A stretch of 64,000 nt of DNA, taken from assembly GCA_038501195.1 (NCBI GenBank), contig JBBPUQ010000007.1, positions 62,001 to 126,000 on the forward strand, given 5' to 3'. The notes beneath the pieces are model-generated. The model had not been told where the DNA came from, made no database searches, and saw nothing but the letters and a program-made list of their open reading frames with translations. Shown here piece by piece: positions 37,436 through 49,305 of the stretch; within the stretch, counting starts at the first letter, position 1; each line of letters begins with the position of its first letter. The stretch is from Nemania diffusa. Lineage: Eukaryota; Ascomycota; Sordariomycetes; Xylariales; Xylariaceae. Position numbers and translations under genes: made by a program.

Positions 37436-38499
37436 AAGCATTTTATGGTTATGCGGAAGATAGGAATGAGAGGACGAATGAGAGAATTGAGACGTTTTTG
37501 ACATATTATTTGCCTGTTCGTGATTAGTAGTGGATGCGAATTCAATTTGATGGAACGCAGCTGAACTGGGCAAGGGGGAGGAAGAAAGGTGGAGATGAGT
37601 GAGGGTGAGCATAAGTATGAGAGTGAGAGTGAGACTGCGGATGAGCCTGAGACTGAGACTGAGACTGAGACTAAGGAGAAGAAATATTTCAGTGTCAGTT
37701 GCCCATCAGGAAATCCACCAGGAAACAGTTACGAGAAAAAAATAAACCGTATTCAATCACTCTATTTAGGTATTTTACATGTAGCTATTTTAAACCAAAT
37801 CAGTCCCATTTATACCTGTATAAACAGATCAACTACTTGTATAACCTCCGACGCCTTGTCCCAACTATTTAAACTAGCTGAAACTCAATGGACTAGACCT
37901 ATCCAGCGACCGGCTTGGTTTTCAGTTTAAACTCAATCTTGACAAGAGATTCCCGGAAAACTGGCATTTTATTTAGAGAAAGTAGTGGATGGAGGCGACA
38001 GAGAAGCTCACTCGCTTACCATGAGACAGGTTATAAATATCACACGCGCAATGGCCCTCCCTTTACCTTTCCCGCCCTTTACACTGCGCCTAGTTCACTA
38101 GATACTATCTACATATGCACTCTAGAGATTTGGAAGAGATACTAGTTAAGATATGTGCGAAGCAGGGTGTATATGTATAAAAGCAAGTACCATGTATGCA
38201 TATATACATTATTGAATCTTCACCAAACCCATGTGTCCCACGTACCTACCCCAATGCTATTTTCTACTCTAAGTATGAGTATGCAGTAGATACAGTACAC
38301 GCCATGTCTTAAAATCGTACACGTCTATCGTATCGCACATTTTACCTTCGTACACGTTTACCAGACCTTCGCTATGTCCTGTACCTATGTAAGTAGGCGG
38401 GTATTTAGACGGCAATTCTAGTACCGAGTCAAGAGAACCCCAGCCATCTATAAGTCTAGCCATCCAGGCAAGCCAAACCCAGAGCCGCCATAGTCCAGC
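37436..38499. other. Intergenic space between convergent GGA and IF-2 genes
   Basis: 3' flanks of two convergent genes. A gactga microsatellite lies at about 37645-37673. An open frame at 37589-37930 exists only because of that repeat and is not called as a gene. Confidence 0.55.
37645..37673 (+). repeat. gagact hexamer microsatellite
   Basis: About five copies of gagact/gactga in tandem, downstream of GGA. Confidence 0.85.
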
Positions 38500-41400
38500 C
38501 TATAAAGTTAAAGTCCGCTCGGTGCGCACCTCCTCGTAGGCTTGTATCTGATCGCCGACCTCGAGGTCCTGGAAATCCGCGAAGCCCATGCCACACTCGG
38601 TGCCTTTGCGCATTTCCATAACATCTTTCTTAACGTGCTTGAGGGTTTCGAGTTTACCTAGTTGAGAAAAAAAGAGGGCGAGTTAGCTTGGTATTGACAT
38701 ACGGGTGGAGAGACATAGACAGAGAGAAACAGAAGGCTAGCGTAGGCGAATGCGAGGCAAGTTGAAGGGATTGAGGGGCGGACGGTGTTTTGAGAAACGG
38801 GACGCAGAATGAGAACAGAAGGGATAGAAAATAGGAGGTACACGATATGAAATATAAACCTACCATCATAAGCCACTTCACCATTCCTCATCACGCGATA
38901 GAGGCTGTTCTTCGCAACAACGCCGTTCCGCACACGACAGCCAGCGATGTTCTTGTACACGCGCCCGCGCAGGTTGATGGGGAAGATCTTGAGGACCTCG
39001 GCTTCGCCGAGGACGCGCGTGCTGATCTCGGGCGCGAGGTACGAGCTCAGGTTCGCGTTGACCTCGTCGACGAGATGGTAGATGATGGTGTGGTCGAGGA
39101 TGCGGACGCCCTGAGTCTCCGCCATCCGCCGGACGTAGCCCGGTGTCGTCGTGGCGAAGTTCACGATGACCGACTTGGAGGCGGCGGCGTGCTCGACGTC
39201 GGACTCGCTGATGGCACCCGTCGCCGAACGCAGGATCCGCGGCCGCACCTCGTGACTGCCGAGCTCTTGGATCGCAGCGCAGACGGCTTCGACCGACCCG
39301 TGCACGTCGCCTTTGACGACGAAGTTGACTATTTTCGTCCCGTTCTCCTCGTCTGGAAGAAGTTCTTGCACACCTGTAGCCTTCTCTGGACGTGTGCCTC
39401 TACCCATGCCTCTACCCGTGCCATCTGTGTTGCCTTCGTTGGCTTCCTTCTCACGCGCACGCTTCTCTTGCAGGACCCTGCGCGCCTCGGTGATGGTTTC
39501 GTATTCGGCGGCATCTTTTTCCCGTTCACGCAGCCCTTCGCGGTAGGATACGGCCGTCTTGGCTTTATCCTCGTCGGGTGATTGGATAACTTGGTCACCT
39601 GCCGCGGGAAGATCTTTCCAGCCGAGAATCTCCACCGGGGTTCCCGGTGGCGCCTCGGCAATCTCCACGCCAGCCTCGTTGCGGAGTTGTCGGATCTTGG
39701 CCCAAGTAAGACCAGCGGCGATGTAATCGCCAGGCCGGAGAGTGCCGCGCTTGACGAGCACCGTAGCCACCTTGCCCGTAGGCTTCAGACTGCTCTCAAG
39801 AACCCATCCCTCGGCGGGACCGTCAAATTCGGCCCGGTGGTCCAGAATCTCGGAGAGGGTCAGGATATTCTCCTCTAGGTCATCCATTCCCTGACCCGTT
39901 TTGCCACTGACACAGACGACTTGGACATCGCCCCCGAAGTCTTCAATCTCCACGCCAGACTGAGCAAGGTCGTGTTTGACGGCATCGACACGAGCACCAT
40001 CCTTGTCGATTTTATTAATGGCTACAATAATGGGTACCTTGGCAGCGCGAGCATGCCTCAAAGCCTCGAGAGTCTGGGGCATGACACTATCGTCTGCTGC
40101 GACGACTAGAACAACAATATCAGTGACGTTGGCTCCACGCTGTCGCATGCTTAGGAAAGCCGCGTGACCAGGCGTATCCAGGAAGGTGATCGGCTTGCCC
40201 GATGACAGGCGGACAGAGAAAGCACCGATATGCTGCGTGATGCCACCATGCTCTTGCGCTGCCACGGAGGAGCTGCGTAAGTAATCGAGGATGGTCGTCT
40301 TTCCATGGTCGACATGGCCCATAATGGTCACGACGGGTGGCCGCGATGGAAGTACTGAAGGATCTTCGGGCGGGGGCCGCACTTTCAGGTCTTGGCTATC
40401 ACCAGCGTCAACGGTTGGTTCGTATCCATACTCCTGCGCCACGAGAGCGGCTGTCTCGCCAGCCATGAGACTATCTAACGTTACACCCTCGAATCCAAGC
40501 TCACCAAGCTGAACCAGGAATTCCTCGGGATTAATCTTGAGAGCATTAGCAAACGCCGTGATACTAATGAGCTCCGGCAGGATAATAGGGATGGGACCAG
40601 TCCGTTCGGCTTCGCGCTGCGCCTTGCGCAACTCTTTCTGCCGGCGCTTCTCCAGATACTGTTCATAAGCATATCCTCCTCTTTCATCATCATCCTCCTC
40701 CTCATACCGAGAGGCACGCCTTGAGCGTTTCCCGCCGCCCCGTTGCCTGTCAGGTGGCTCCCCTCGTTCGAAGAGCTCCCATCGTTTATTTCTCTCGCGA
40801 TCGGAGCCATCGTCCCTCCCTCGTGAGGTTGGTGGAGATGTGCTCTCATCTCGAGCTCCAGCTTCAACCGCAGTCGGCGTCAGAGCCGGAGCTGGAGCCG
40901 GGGTCGAGCTAATCGAATTATCGAAAGCAGGACTAGTTTTGGTACTTGCCGAGAGATCTGGTCGATCAGCACGTCCCGGCTGGGACTTGGCCACATTGCT
41001 TTGAATAGAACTCCAGAAATCCTGCTCCAGGTTCGGCCTGCTGGTAGGTTTCCGAGCTAGCTGACCCCATTCCCCAGGCTTGCCGAAATCTCCCAAACCC
41101 ATCTTTACGGCAGACTTGATCTTCGCATCGCGGTGCCCAGCCTCTTCTAGCGCGTTAAACCCCGACAAAGACGCGACACGAGTTACTTCCGGGGCCGGGG
41201 ACGCAGTAGATGGGAGCGGAGTTGTGGCCTCTACAGGCTGTGTAATTGGCTCTGGTGGAGGATCCTTGGGGGCTTTCTCGGCTTCTGGGTGCCAGAAGGT
41301 GTCCTTCGCGGTTAAGCTCGACAGAGTGGAATCGACAGGCTCATTCGAGACACGACTGAAGCCCAGACGGAGCTGTTGTGAGAGTGGTGTTGACGGCGGC

Positions 41401-42364
41401 GGCGGCGGCGACGGCGGTTCTTCGCGAGTGGGCACCGGGCTTGCGGGCACTTTGCGAATAGGAGGGTTGGGACGCAGCGCCACTCGCCTGAAGATACTGG
41501 ATGGGCTCTCGAGGGGGGCCCGGTCGGCTAAAGACTTAGTGTCAAATTCGGTCCGGACGGAAAAGGTAGACCCGATATCATGTCCGGCGACGGAGAGAGC
41601 AGGCTTACCGCGAGGGACGCGCCGAAGCTGGCTCATATCCCCAACCCGGCCCTCGATGGATGCCATCAAGTGCCTGTGGGTAGCATTCTTATGCTCCAGG
41701 TCCCTGTCCTGATGCTGGTCCCATCTCTTCGACAGATCCAGGTGTCGTTGAGGTTGCAGGAGGTTGGGTGTTGGGGGTGGCTTAGGTTGCAGGATAACTG
41801 GTATTGGGGTGATCTTGCGAATAGGTTGCAGGAGGCTCCGAGCTTGTTGTTGCGCGTTCGCTTGGGCACGGAGCCTCTCTTGCGCTCTCGCTACGCTAGG
41901 ATCCATAATGTCGTCTAAAGGTCGCCTTCTGACGGGGAACTGAGCCAAGCCTGGGGCAACCGGCCGGTCAGAGCCGACAGGTAAGCTTTGGAAAGAGGTG
42001 GACGTGGACGCGCTCGAAGGGCTGCTACCAACGCCGGCGCTGGCTGAGGGAAACGGCCGGAGTGGCCAAAGGGGGTTTGGGCCATGATCGCTGGCGCATT
42101 GCGTAGTGGCTGAGAAGAGGCGGCGTTGCGTGTGCGTTTGCGTCGGCGGCGCGAGTCGTCGTCGGAGCGAGAGGCGATATTGACAGAATGCACAGATGGA
42201 GCTAGAACTGGAGCTGTAGCTGTCCCGCTGTTGGCCAGAAGCGTCAGCAGAGTAGGTAAGGGATGTGGTACGGTAGACATAGACATAGACATGGACATGG
42301 ACATGGATTGTGAAGGAATTGATCTCTCTCTCTCTCTCACCTTCGCAAGTCTGCCTCTCAGCAT
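38500..42364 (-). CDS. IFM1: Mitochondrial translation initiation factor IF-2
   Basis: Three exons on the minus strand: 42364-42341, 42227-38864 and 38657-38500, 1181 residues. The main frame has no ATG before the conserved part. Its only good start is ATG 42364 (MLRGRLAK) spliced by GTGAGA...CAACAG, giving a Ser/Arg-rich mitochondrial presequence containing [15 protein letters not shown]. The G domain starts at about residue 644 with GHVDHGKT, then DTPGHAAF and NKID. It is followed by domain II ([20 protein letters not shown]), domain III and domain IV ([20 protein letters not shown]...[13 protein letters not shown]). The last exon supplies the end, [21 protein letters not shown]-2 brings initiator tRNA to the mitoribosome. 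The 500-residue N-terminal extension is low-complexity with an IF2_N-like segment ([23 protein letters not shown]) at about 555-590. Confidence 0.9.
42275..42338 (+). repeat. Hexamer and TC repeats in the first intron of IF-2
   Basis: agacat/ggacat in five tandem copies (42275-42306), then a TC run (42324-42338). On the minus strand these lie just after the proposed donor. Without the intron they would be translated as a run of H/V/Y residues, which supports splicing. Confidence 0.75.
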
Positions 42365-43442
42365 GCTGAAGTAATGATGACCCCAAAGCAGCGCTGAGAC
42401 ATTTGGTGATTTGCAATACCGCAGCAATGACTTCTCAGTGGGGATATACAGAGCAGTAGCAGTGCTTATTGATGCGACGGCTATGCGAGTTCGTCGTCGA
42501 GGCAAGAATACACGTTTAGGTTCTGGGGTGAGGTGGTGTAGGTAGCCAGTGCAATCTGCCCTCCCATCGAGTGAGAGTAGAAGTGTAAGGTATACGCATA
42601 AACCATACCGAGAGTATGCGACCCAGAAAAAAATAATTAAACGGAGCTTTAGTGTAAGTCCATGCCGAGCCGTCACCGGACGGGCGCATCCACATCAGCC
42701 CCTCCACCCCGGCACCCATGTTAGATTGCCTACCTGCATCAATATCGCTATATGAGATGTATGCTGTAATGGCATATGGCATCAACAGGTAGCCCCAAGC
42801 CTCAACCCGTCTTAAATGAACAAGCATCTTATTAGTTCATTCGAGTTAGAATTAGGTCCTCTGAGTTGTATATTATGTATTTATTTACCAATTATTAAAT
42901 CAGTGTCAATACCACAGCATGACCTCGTCTCATGAAAATTGATGACTAGGAATGTCAAGGCTACTACCTACATATGTAGGCTTGGAGACAATCGGTCATG
43001 GAATCACGCCAGCTACTAACAATGAGGTCACTAACAATAGGATGAGAGAAGAGGCTTCAAAGAGCGCCGTGAGAAACCCGGATTTCAAATCTATAATTTA
43101 TTAAAAGACCCCCCCATATAATACACAAGTAGGTTGATGCCTACTTCGCTTTTGGCAATATTGTTCATCATCTGTTGTATGTCCACCATGTACGCATCCA
43201 TGAGCTAGATGCCGGGACCAACCAATCTCTAATGGCCTCGCCACTTGTGACGACGATAATCACCGAGCTACCGTGTCCGGGCTTCAACTTCGTAGGCGGA
43301 AACATGACACGGCTTGCTCGCTCCTAACTAGACATGAACGATCAGGTATGCCTCATCATGCACTACAGATCCCTTGAAGCTACCTCTATGCATTTTTCCA
43401 AAGCCGTATCCCTTCCAATCGTACCGAGCACGTGCATTATCC
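42365..43442. other. Intergenic, no gene seen
   Basis: 5' flank of IF-2 and 3' flank of the next minus-strand gene. Short open frames overlap but none is supported by motif or codon pattern. Confidence 0.5.
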
Positions 43443-44498
43443 TTACTGGAGCCCCAGCGCCGAATCCGTGCCAACGCTATCCTTCCAGAACTGATCAAAA
43501 TCGACGCCCTCCTTGAGGAACAGGTCGCGGATCTGCTGGGCGGCGAGCTCCTGCTTCTCAGGCCCGAACCCGCCGGGCTGCGACGCCTCGTACTGCACGA
43601 TCTCGATCCAGCGGTAGAACAGGTCCTCCTTGCCGATGCTCGCGAGCGCGTCACGGAACGCGAAGATCTGCCGCCGGCGCCCGTCCTCCTCCTCCTCGGC
43701 CTGCCCCTTGAGGTCGACGCAGATCCACCCCCACTCCTCCTGGTACAGCAGGATGACGAGCGAGAAGGCCTCGAGCGCGGCCATCTTGCGGTCGACCATG
43801 GTCGTCGCGTCCATCATGGCGCCCCAGTCGAGGTCCCAGTCGCCGTCCATGAGCACGTACCCCGTCTTCTCGCCTAGCACCATCGGCGCCGTCGCCGCGT
43901 TGACGCGCGCCAGGAAGTAGCTGCGCGCCGCGTTGGTGCCGTCCTCGCCGTCGCTCACGACGTCGCCCATGGCCGCGCTCCACTTGCGGCTGCGGCGCAC
44001 CACCACCTCGCGGTCGCGGAACCCCACCGCCCACCGCCACGCCGCCGGGTTGCCGTGGCGCTGCCCGAAGCAGAACTCGACCGGCCACGGCCACAGGAAC
44101 ACGGCGAGCGCCGTGTCGAGCAGGAACGTCAGCGCCCGCCGCCCCACCTCCGGCACGATCTCCTCCCACGACATCTCCTCCACGAACATGGTCGTCTCGT
44201 TCCAGTACCCCATCGCCGACGTCACCAGCCGCAGGTAGTGCGGCCCGATGTACCACACGCGCCACGCGAAGAGCAGGACGATGGCCACGTTCATGAGCAC
44301 GGGTACCATGAAGATCTTGCGCTTGAAGTCTCGCGGCTTGCTGTCGATGTGCATGATGTACACGTGCTTCTCGTCGAACGTCTCGATGATGGGCTGAAGT
44401 ACCTCTGGCGGCCGCTTATAGGGGCTTGGCAGCGCTCCATCTTTGCGTATGACGGGTTTGGCAGGTACTGATTTAGCACCTTTCCGTTGTCGTGCCAT
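43443..44498 (-). CDS. Conserved fungal transmembrane protein, function unknown
   Basis: A single exon of 351 residues starting MARQRKGAKSVPAK at 44498, the only ATG in frame before the hydrophobic part. The N-terminus is basic and cytosolic-looking (PVIRKDGALPSPYKRPPEVLQPII). Two membrane segments are seen: about 83-105 (IFMVPVLMNVAIVLLFAWRV) and about 145-165 (ALTFLLDTALAVFLWPWPVE). The rest is soluble, with many Trp/Asp motifs (MDGDWDLDWGAMMDATT, YQEEWGWICVDLKG) and an acidic loop. It ends in a helical Glu/Phe-rich tail. I recognise the pattern as a conserved ascomycete membrane protein but cannot assign a reaction; an ER or mitochondrial membrane location is possible. High G+C in the coding part agrees with a core gene. 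Confidence 0.75.
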   Translation of the reverse strand: MARQRKGAKSVPAKPVIRKDGALPSPYKRPPEVLQPIIETFDEKHVYIMHIDSKPRDFKRKIFMVPVLMNVAIVLLFAWRVWYIGPHYLRLVTSAMGYWNETTMFVEEMSWEEIVPEVGRRALTFLLDTALAVFLWPWPVEFCFGQRHGNPAAWRWAVGFRDREVVVRRSRKWSAAMGDVVSDGEDGTNAARSYFLARVNAATAPMVLGEKTGYVLMDGDWDLDWGAMMDATTMVDRKMAALEAFSLVILLYQEEWGWICVDLKGQAEEEEDGRRRQIFAFRDALASIGKEDLFYRWIEIVQYEASQPGGFGPEKQELAAQQIRDLFLKEGVDFDQFWKDSVGTDSALGLQ

Positions 44499-45699
44499 GG
44501 CCAATGGCTGATGCAATGTGATGGACGTTATTCCTAGGCAAAAATGAGGAGCTGATGAGGAGCTGATGAGCTCCGTCCCGGCCTCGTCGGAAATTTGGGT
44601 TGTACCTTGTAAGTGTGAGTGAGGCAAGGTCCCTGTAATATTTGTAACGTAGAGGGATACCTTGTACCTAACCCACCCCGAGCTTTACCCGATTCAGCAC
44701 TACCCAGGTACCTAGGTACTTACCATAGTGTTGGATTTGGGCCACTAGATATGAGCCTATGGGCTGTGTCTGTGGGGCGTGTGTAGTCTGTATATATATT
44801 ATATAATCTTTATAAATTAACATTAGTTATTAATATAATAGTTACATATATTTATCAAATTTAATAATTAAAATTTTTATTAATTTTAATATGTAGCGAA
44901 ATGGCCAACACCGGCGCAAGCGTCTCTGCTGACTAAATCCCCGGTTTGGCGGCGCCACACGGGTGGGTCTTGGCTGTTCTACTCCGTTTTGGCGGCGGCG
45001 GCGCTCCAGCCCTAGAGAGCCGTTTTGGGAGAAGGCGGAGCGGTCGACCGAAGAGCTTCGGCTCCGAGTGATGCCGCGCTACTTTGTGTACACCCTACCC
45101 CTTGGTGTCGGCCCCGCTGTGGCTTGAAGCGCTTGGTCAGTAAAGGATCTGACCAACAGAGAAAAGCACATCGCATTCTTACTGTGTAAAGGATTGTACA
45201 CTATTTATCTCAGGCACGCTGCTCTAGTCTATAATACTCGTTCTTATCCCATATCACTTAGCAAAGCCTGTTCATTTTGTAGGTAGCCTTGTTTTAACTA
45301 AAACTATTTATTTAGTTTTAGGCGATTTGGAACAAAAAGGTTATAAAGCTTAGATAAGTATAAAAAAGTTGTAACCCAATTTTTCCACCGAGTCTAGTTG
45401 TTATTGGTTAAAAGATATATAAACTTAGATAAAGTTATGAGCAAGCTTGATCTTATATTGTTTAACAGCAAGTGATTGTACAGTGTACTAAGTCTTAAAA
45501 GAATCCTTCGATTCTGGTTCTAGAACATAAGCACCCCTGTAAGCAGCGAGAATGTATTTCAAGCGGACCAACAAGGAAATATTGGGACTAAACGTGACAG
45601 GAGACGCGCACTACAGAGTGGCGGTGGGAACTAAACCATGGCGAAGAAAGCTTGGAAAATTCTCTAGCTAATAGTCCCAACTCTTCAATGCACACTCAC
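44499..45699. other. Intergenic with an AT-rich patch; possible degraded element
   Basis: 44790-44893 is strongly A/T. The stretch from tgttggattt (44729) to ctagaaca (45527) has LTR-like ends but no matching target duplication. No gene is seen. Confidence 0.35.
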
Positions 45700-46837
45700 T
45701 CACACCCCAACGCAAACATAGTAGCCGAGGAAGAGGTTAGTGCAATCCGCATTGATCATCGTGTTCCACGTGCGGAAAGTGGCTAGCGAGAGTCCGTACT
45801 GTGCGTCGATCGTCCCGCACGTGTCGCCCGACTTGACGAGGTAGAATGTCTTGCAGGTGGAGATGGTCCCGGGCATGAGGGGCGATGGCACGGTCACGGC
45901 GCCGGGGACGCCAACGCAGACCCAGTAGTCGACCAGGAGGTTATCGCAGGCTGGAGAGAGGGCGATGGTATGTCAGAAAAGCGATGACCACGCAGCAGTA
46001 CTGGGATAGGATTGGCTTTTTCTTACCTGAATCGATCGATGGGTTCCAGGTTCGGCTGTAATTAGCGAGAAGAGCCAAATTAGTCATCGATACGCAGGAG
46101 AGAGGATGCTTTAAGTCGGATAATAGTGTCTACTCACAACTGATCTAGCGAGATGGAATATTGCGATGTTATCTTGTTGCAGGTGTCCCCACCCACGACC
46201 TTGTAAAACTTGTTGCCTATGAAGTTGAGCAGTCAGTCAATCATCGTCATATCAACTTGTGAGCCTGGGATCAGGGCTTGCTCACAATTCTTGGCAAGGC
46301 CCGACTGTGATGGTGAGTGAGGATCAGCTGTGGTGGTGGTGGTGGTGGTAGTTTTCGTGGTGGAGGTAGGGGCCTTAGTTGTCGAAGCGGTAGTCGTGGT
46401 TGTCGTGGTGGTAGCCTTGGTTGTCGTAGTGGTAGTCTTAGTTGTCGAAGTAGTAGCCTTAGTTGTCGATGACGTGGTGGACGTCGTTGTGGCCGTGCTG
46501 ACTGATCCCAGACTGGTAGGCCGGCTCTTGAGTTAGCAACAGCTTGATTTTAAGGTAGGTATGTGAAGAATCGCGGGCTAAGTCGTAATACTCACACGCA
46601 GTATAGTTGTCCAACCACGAGGTTAGGGCAGGTGACACCGGGGTTTAAGGCGATAAAGTCGGCCTCACTGATTCCCCAGGAGCCGGCTACAGAGTCACAT
46701 GTAGCACCAGTTCCTGCGGCTACACTGTAAGTGCAATCTACGCTCTGCCGACGAGTCAACTTGGCCTGTCCAGCCTGGGGTACGGCCAGAACGGAGGCAG
46801 CTTGGACGAGTAATGTGAAGCGAAGAAAGTTGGTCAT
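45700..46837 (-). CDS. Secreted protein with three LysM domains (LysM effector type)
   Basis: Five exons on the minus strand join in frame to 275 residues: 46837-46596, 46512-46286, 46216-46138, 46055-46027, 45950-45700. A signal peptide (MTNFLRFTLLVQAASVLAV) precedes LysM1 (CTYSVAAGTGATCDSVAGSWGIS, then NPGVTC and GQLYCV). A Thr/Lys-rich linker of about 65 residues (STTKATTSTTKTTTTTTK type) follows; such linkers are usually O-glycosylated. LysM2 (FYKVVGGDTCNKITSQYSIS, then FRTWNPSID) and LysM3 (FYLVKSGDTCGTIDAQYGLS, then FRTWNTMINADC) have paired Cys. There is no catalytic or membrane segment. LysM modules bind chitin oligomers; in plant- and insect-associated fungi such proteins hide or protect hyphal chitin. 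It lies 2.5 kb from a LysM-containing chitinase, an arrangement described for subgroup-C chitinases in other fungi. Confidence 0.88.
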
Positions 46838-47530
46838 GATGGCGAGATAGAATGATACGGCTCTGATCAAATAGACAGGTAGGATGAAGTGCTGGCCATT
46901 AACGAAACGGAAGGTGATTTTTCCATGGCTGTCTTCGGCTATTATATAGAAAAATTAGATATGTGGTATATGATAAGGCTCTCTACTTCTCAGATATTTA
47001 GTCGAACAGCACGCAGTTTTTCTTCTACAACGCGATGCATCTACAGCCTAGAAAGCTAAGAAGTGTTTTCTAGAACACGGCGTATACGGATAGTAAGCAT
47101 GCACTGTACAACATTGTGGGGGATTGGTGGCATGGACTTTGGTGTAAGTCAGCCCTCACGTAACCTTTTTGGTAATTGGATCGGTCTGGCTGCTTTGGCA
47201 AACAGTTGTTGGTTCTGTGCCACGAAGCTCCGCTCTGACTAGACGGAATGGGAAATATTGACTTCGATATCGATCAGGGGTCTCTATGGTGTTGGTGAGC
47301 CGCATGCATGCCAAGGCTGCCGATGCGCCGTTAAGTCAACACAGCCATAATATCTGTCACATCACATGGACAGCACCTCACTCGCAGTCCGTCGCCTTTC
47401 TGTCATTCGTTTTCATTTTCCATCTTTCACAACCTTCTCTCTTGATCATGGCCCCAGAAACATAAGCATTGTCCCAAGCATTGTGTTCGCATTTCTGACA
47501 CTTACGGCCGAGAGCCAACACTGAGGCACC
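46838..47530. promoter_or_regulatory. Divergent promoter between LysM gene and GPI-type gene
   Basis: A 693-bp gap between divergent starts. It may serve both genes. No specific operator is recognised. Confidence 0.45.
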
Positions 47531-48397
47531 ATGCTAGCCTCTATCCCGCGACTCTCTTTGTTTTGGGCCGCGCTCTTCAGTTTGCTATCGGCTGTCACAG
47601 CACATGGCCCCCCCCAATATCCCACAACACTGGAGGTGGACGTCGTCTTCCCACGCAACGACACATATGCCCCGGTCGACGCATTCCCTCTTGTCGTAGC
47701 TATCCAGAACAACTTTCTATCCCAGTACTTGGAATTCGACATGGCCGTGCTATGGGCGATATTCCCTGCCGACAACCAGTCTTTATCGATAGATTCCGGG
47801 TCTTTCTCGACAAGCCCGCCTACTTATGACGACCAGCGCTATCTCGTGTCAGCTACGACCAAGCTCAACAGCACCGAGGGCCGATTCGCGCTCTATTGGG
47901 CCGTGGGCCTGAACAATTGTAGCATCGCTACTAACAACACCGCCATCGAAAATCACTTCACCGGGTATGCTAATGAAACATATTTCACACTCCAGAACGC
48001 CGCGCAGCCGCCCGACCTCGTCGCCGCCACGAGCCCCGACACTTGCGCATCTATGGCGGCCCTAGTTCTAGACATCACGGGGACCACGCCCGTTCCCGGT
48101 GTATCACCTATTCCGGGTTTATTGCCTAACGGACAGCGACAGTGCCCGATGGTCAGGAATGCAACCGTGTCTCCAGCTCCTTGCTCGGTGCGGTTGAATC
48201 AGACCCAGGCGGCAAGCCTCTCGGCCAGTGCAACTGTCACAGCTTGTGACAAGTGGCCTACTGATTCCCCAGACTACAAGGCAGCATGTGAAAGCAACCA
48301 GCCTAAAAGCGAAGCCTCTCTACTCAACACAGCAACGGTGCAAGCTAGTGTATGGGTGGCTCTCAGCATGTCCTTTGTTTTTACATATGTATTCTAG
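47531..48397 (+). CDS. Secreted, probably GPI-anchored protein (DUF7136-like)
   Basis: A single exon of 288 residues. The signal peptide covers about 1-24 (LFWAALFSLLSAVTA). The mature part begins HGPPQYPTTLEVDVVFPRNDTYAPVDAFPLVVAIQN; from memory it resembles the fungal DUF7136 group. Several N-glycosylation sequons (NDT, NQS, NST, NCS, NNT, NET, NAT) and paired Cys are present. The C-terminus is a hydrophobic segment (ASVWVALSMSFVFTYVF) after a Ser-rich stretch, which fits GPI anchoring to membrane or cell wall. It sits between the LysM gene and the chitinase, so a wall-surface role is plausible, but no function is known. Start: first ATG (MLASIPRLSLFW), followed directly by the signal core. 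Confidence 0.75.
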   Translation: MLASIPRLSLFWAALFSLLSAVTAHGPPQYPTTLEVDVVFPRNDTYAPVDAFPLVVAIQNNFLSQYLEFDMAVLWAIFPADNQSLSIDSGSFSTSPPTYDDQRYLVSATTKLNSTEGRFALYWAVGLNNCSIATNNTAIENHFTGYANETYFTLQNAAQPPDLVAATSPDTCASMAALVLDITGTTPVPGVSPIPGLLPNGQRQCPMVRNATVSPAPCSVRLNQTQAASLSASATVTACDKWPTDSPDYKAACESNQPKSEASLLNTATVQASVWVALSMSFVFTYVF

Positions 48398-49305
48398 CTT
48401 CTATCACGGAATTGTTGTGAGGATCTCGGCATGCTTTCCAAACAGACTGTGTTAAGAGTGATGCGGTGAAAAGCTATCTGAACGCTTATAGGATTAATAA
48501 TAGAATCGCAGTTGGTTAATCTAATTCATCTCTTTGCAGCGTATTTGGTTTCCCTATTAATATCGGTACAGACCACTTCTGGCATAGTGAGAAGTAAATT
48601 TCCTAATGCTTATGCCCTACGGCGTGGAATGATCATCTGCCCTTGAAAGCTTTTTCAGTATCTCACTGCCAAGAGTTACCATGAGACGACGAGCGGCGTC
48701 TCGGCTAGACTCACAGTCTACTAATTTCTCAAATATGCATCGATATCTACAAAAGAACCAACAGCCTACTCAGCTCTCAATCTTGGCATCGATATCTCCA
48801 CAAGAACTAGCAGATTTCAAGCGAGAAAGAACCGACACGTGTAGTATGAACGTGTTCAAGGGGTAAGAAGTCCGGTCATAAGACTTTGTGATTAGGCGGA
48901 ACGACACCTCGCATAGGAAGACAACTAGTTAGATTGCCTTGTTATATGACTTCCTCGACTCACACCAGCTTCGCCGCAGGGGCTTGTCAAATCAACCATA
49001 ACAGCGCAGTCTAGAACACAACTCGCCGTCACTACCCCGTGGCGACCTCCGCCGTCCCCAGCAGTTTGTCTCCATGTAGCGAAAATGGGACCCGGAATAA
49101 CACGCATGGGCAAGGCTGTAATCTCATACAGTGTTCATATGACTTTTTGTCTCTTCTCGATGAATTCCGTGGTAGTGGTTCGATCTCTATGACAGGTTAG
49201 ATGTACAGATATCGTACCTCGATTTGAGTATATATAGTTTTCAGTCGCCACTATGATAAACCTGCTTTCATCTCGATCCGTACCCCTCTCCTTTATCCGG
49301 CTCCT
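48398..49305. other. Intergenic, no gene seen
   Basis: Upstream region of the chitinase. A 61-codon frame at 48681-48866 has no recognisable feature. Confidence 0.5.

Noticed and set aside
37589..37930. 113-codon frame downstream of GGA
   Set aside because: Starts in a microsatellite (ETET repeats) and has no domain or splice support.
44729..45527. Copia-like solo LTR (starts tgttgga, ends agaaca)
   Set aside because: Flanking pentamers (catag, taagc) do not match and no second copy is in the window; kept only as a note.
46330..46536. Val-rich open frame on the + strand
   Set aside because: It is the antisense of the Thr/Lys-rich linker of the LysM gene.
48681..48866. 61-codon frame between the surface-protein and chitinase genes
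   Set aside because: No signal peptide, domain or extension by splicing.
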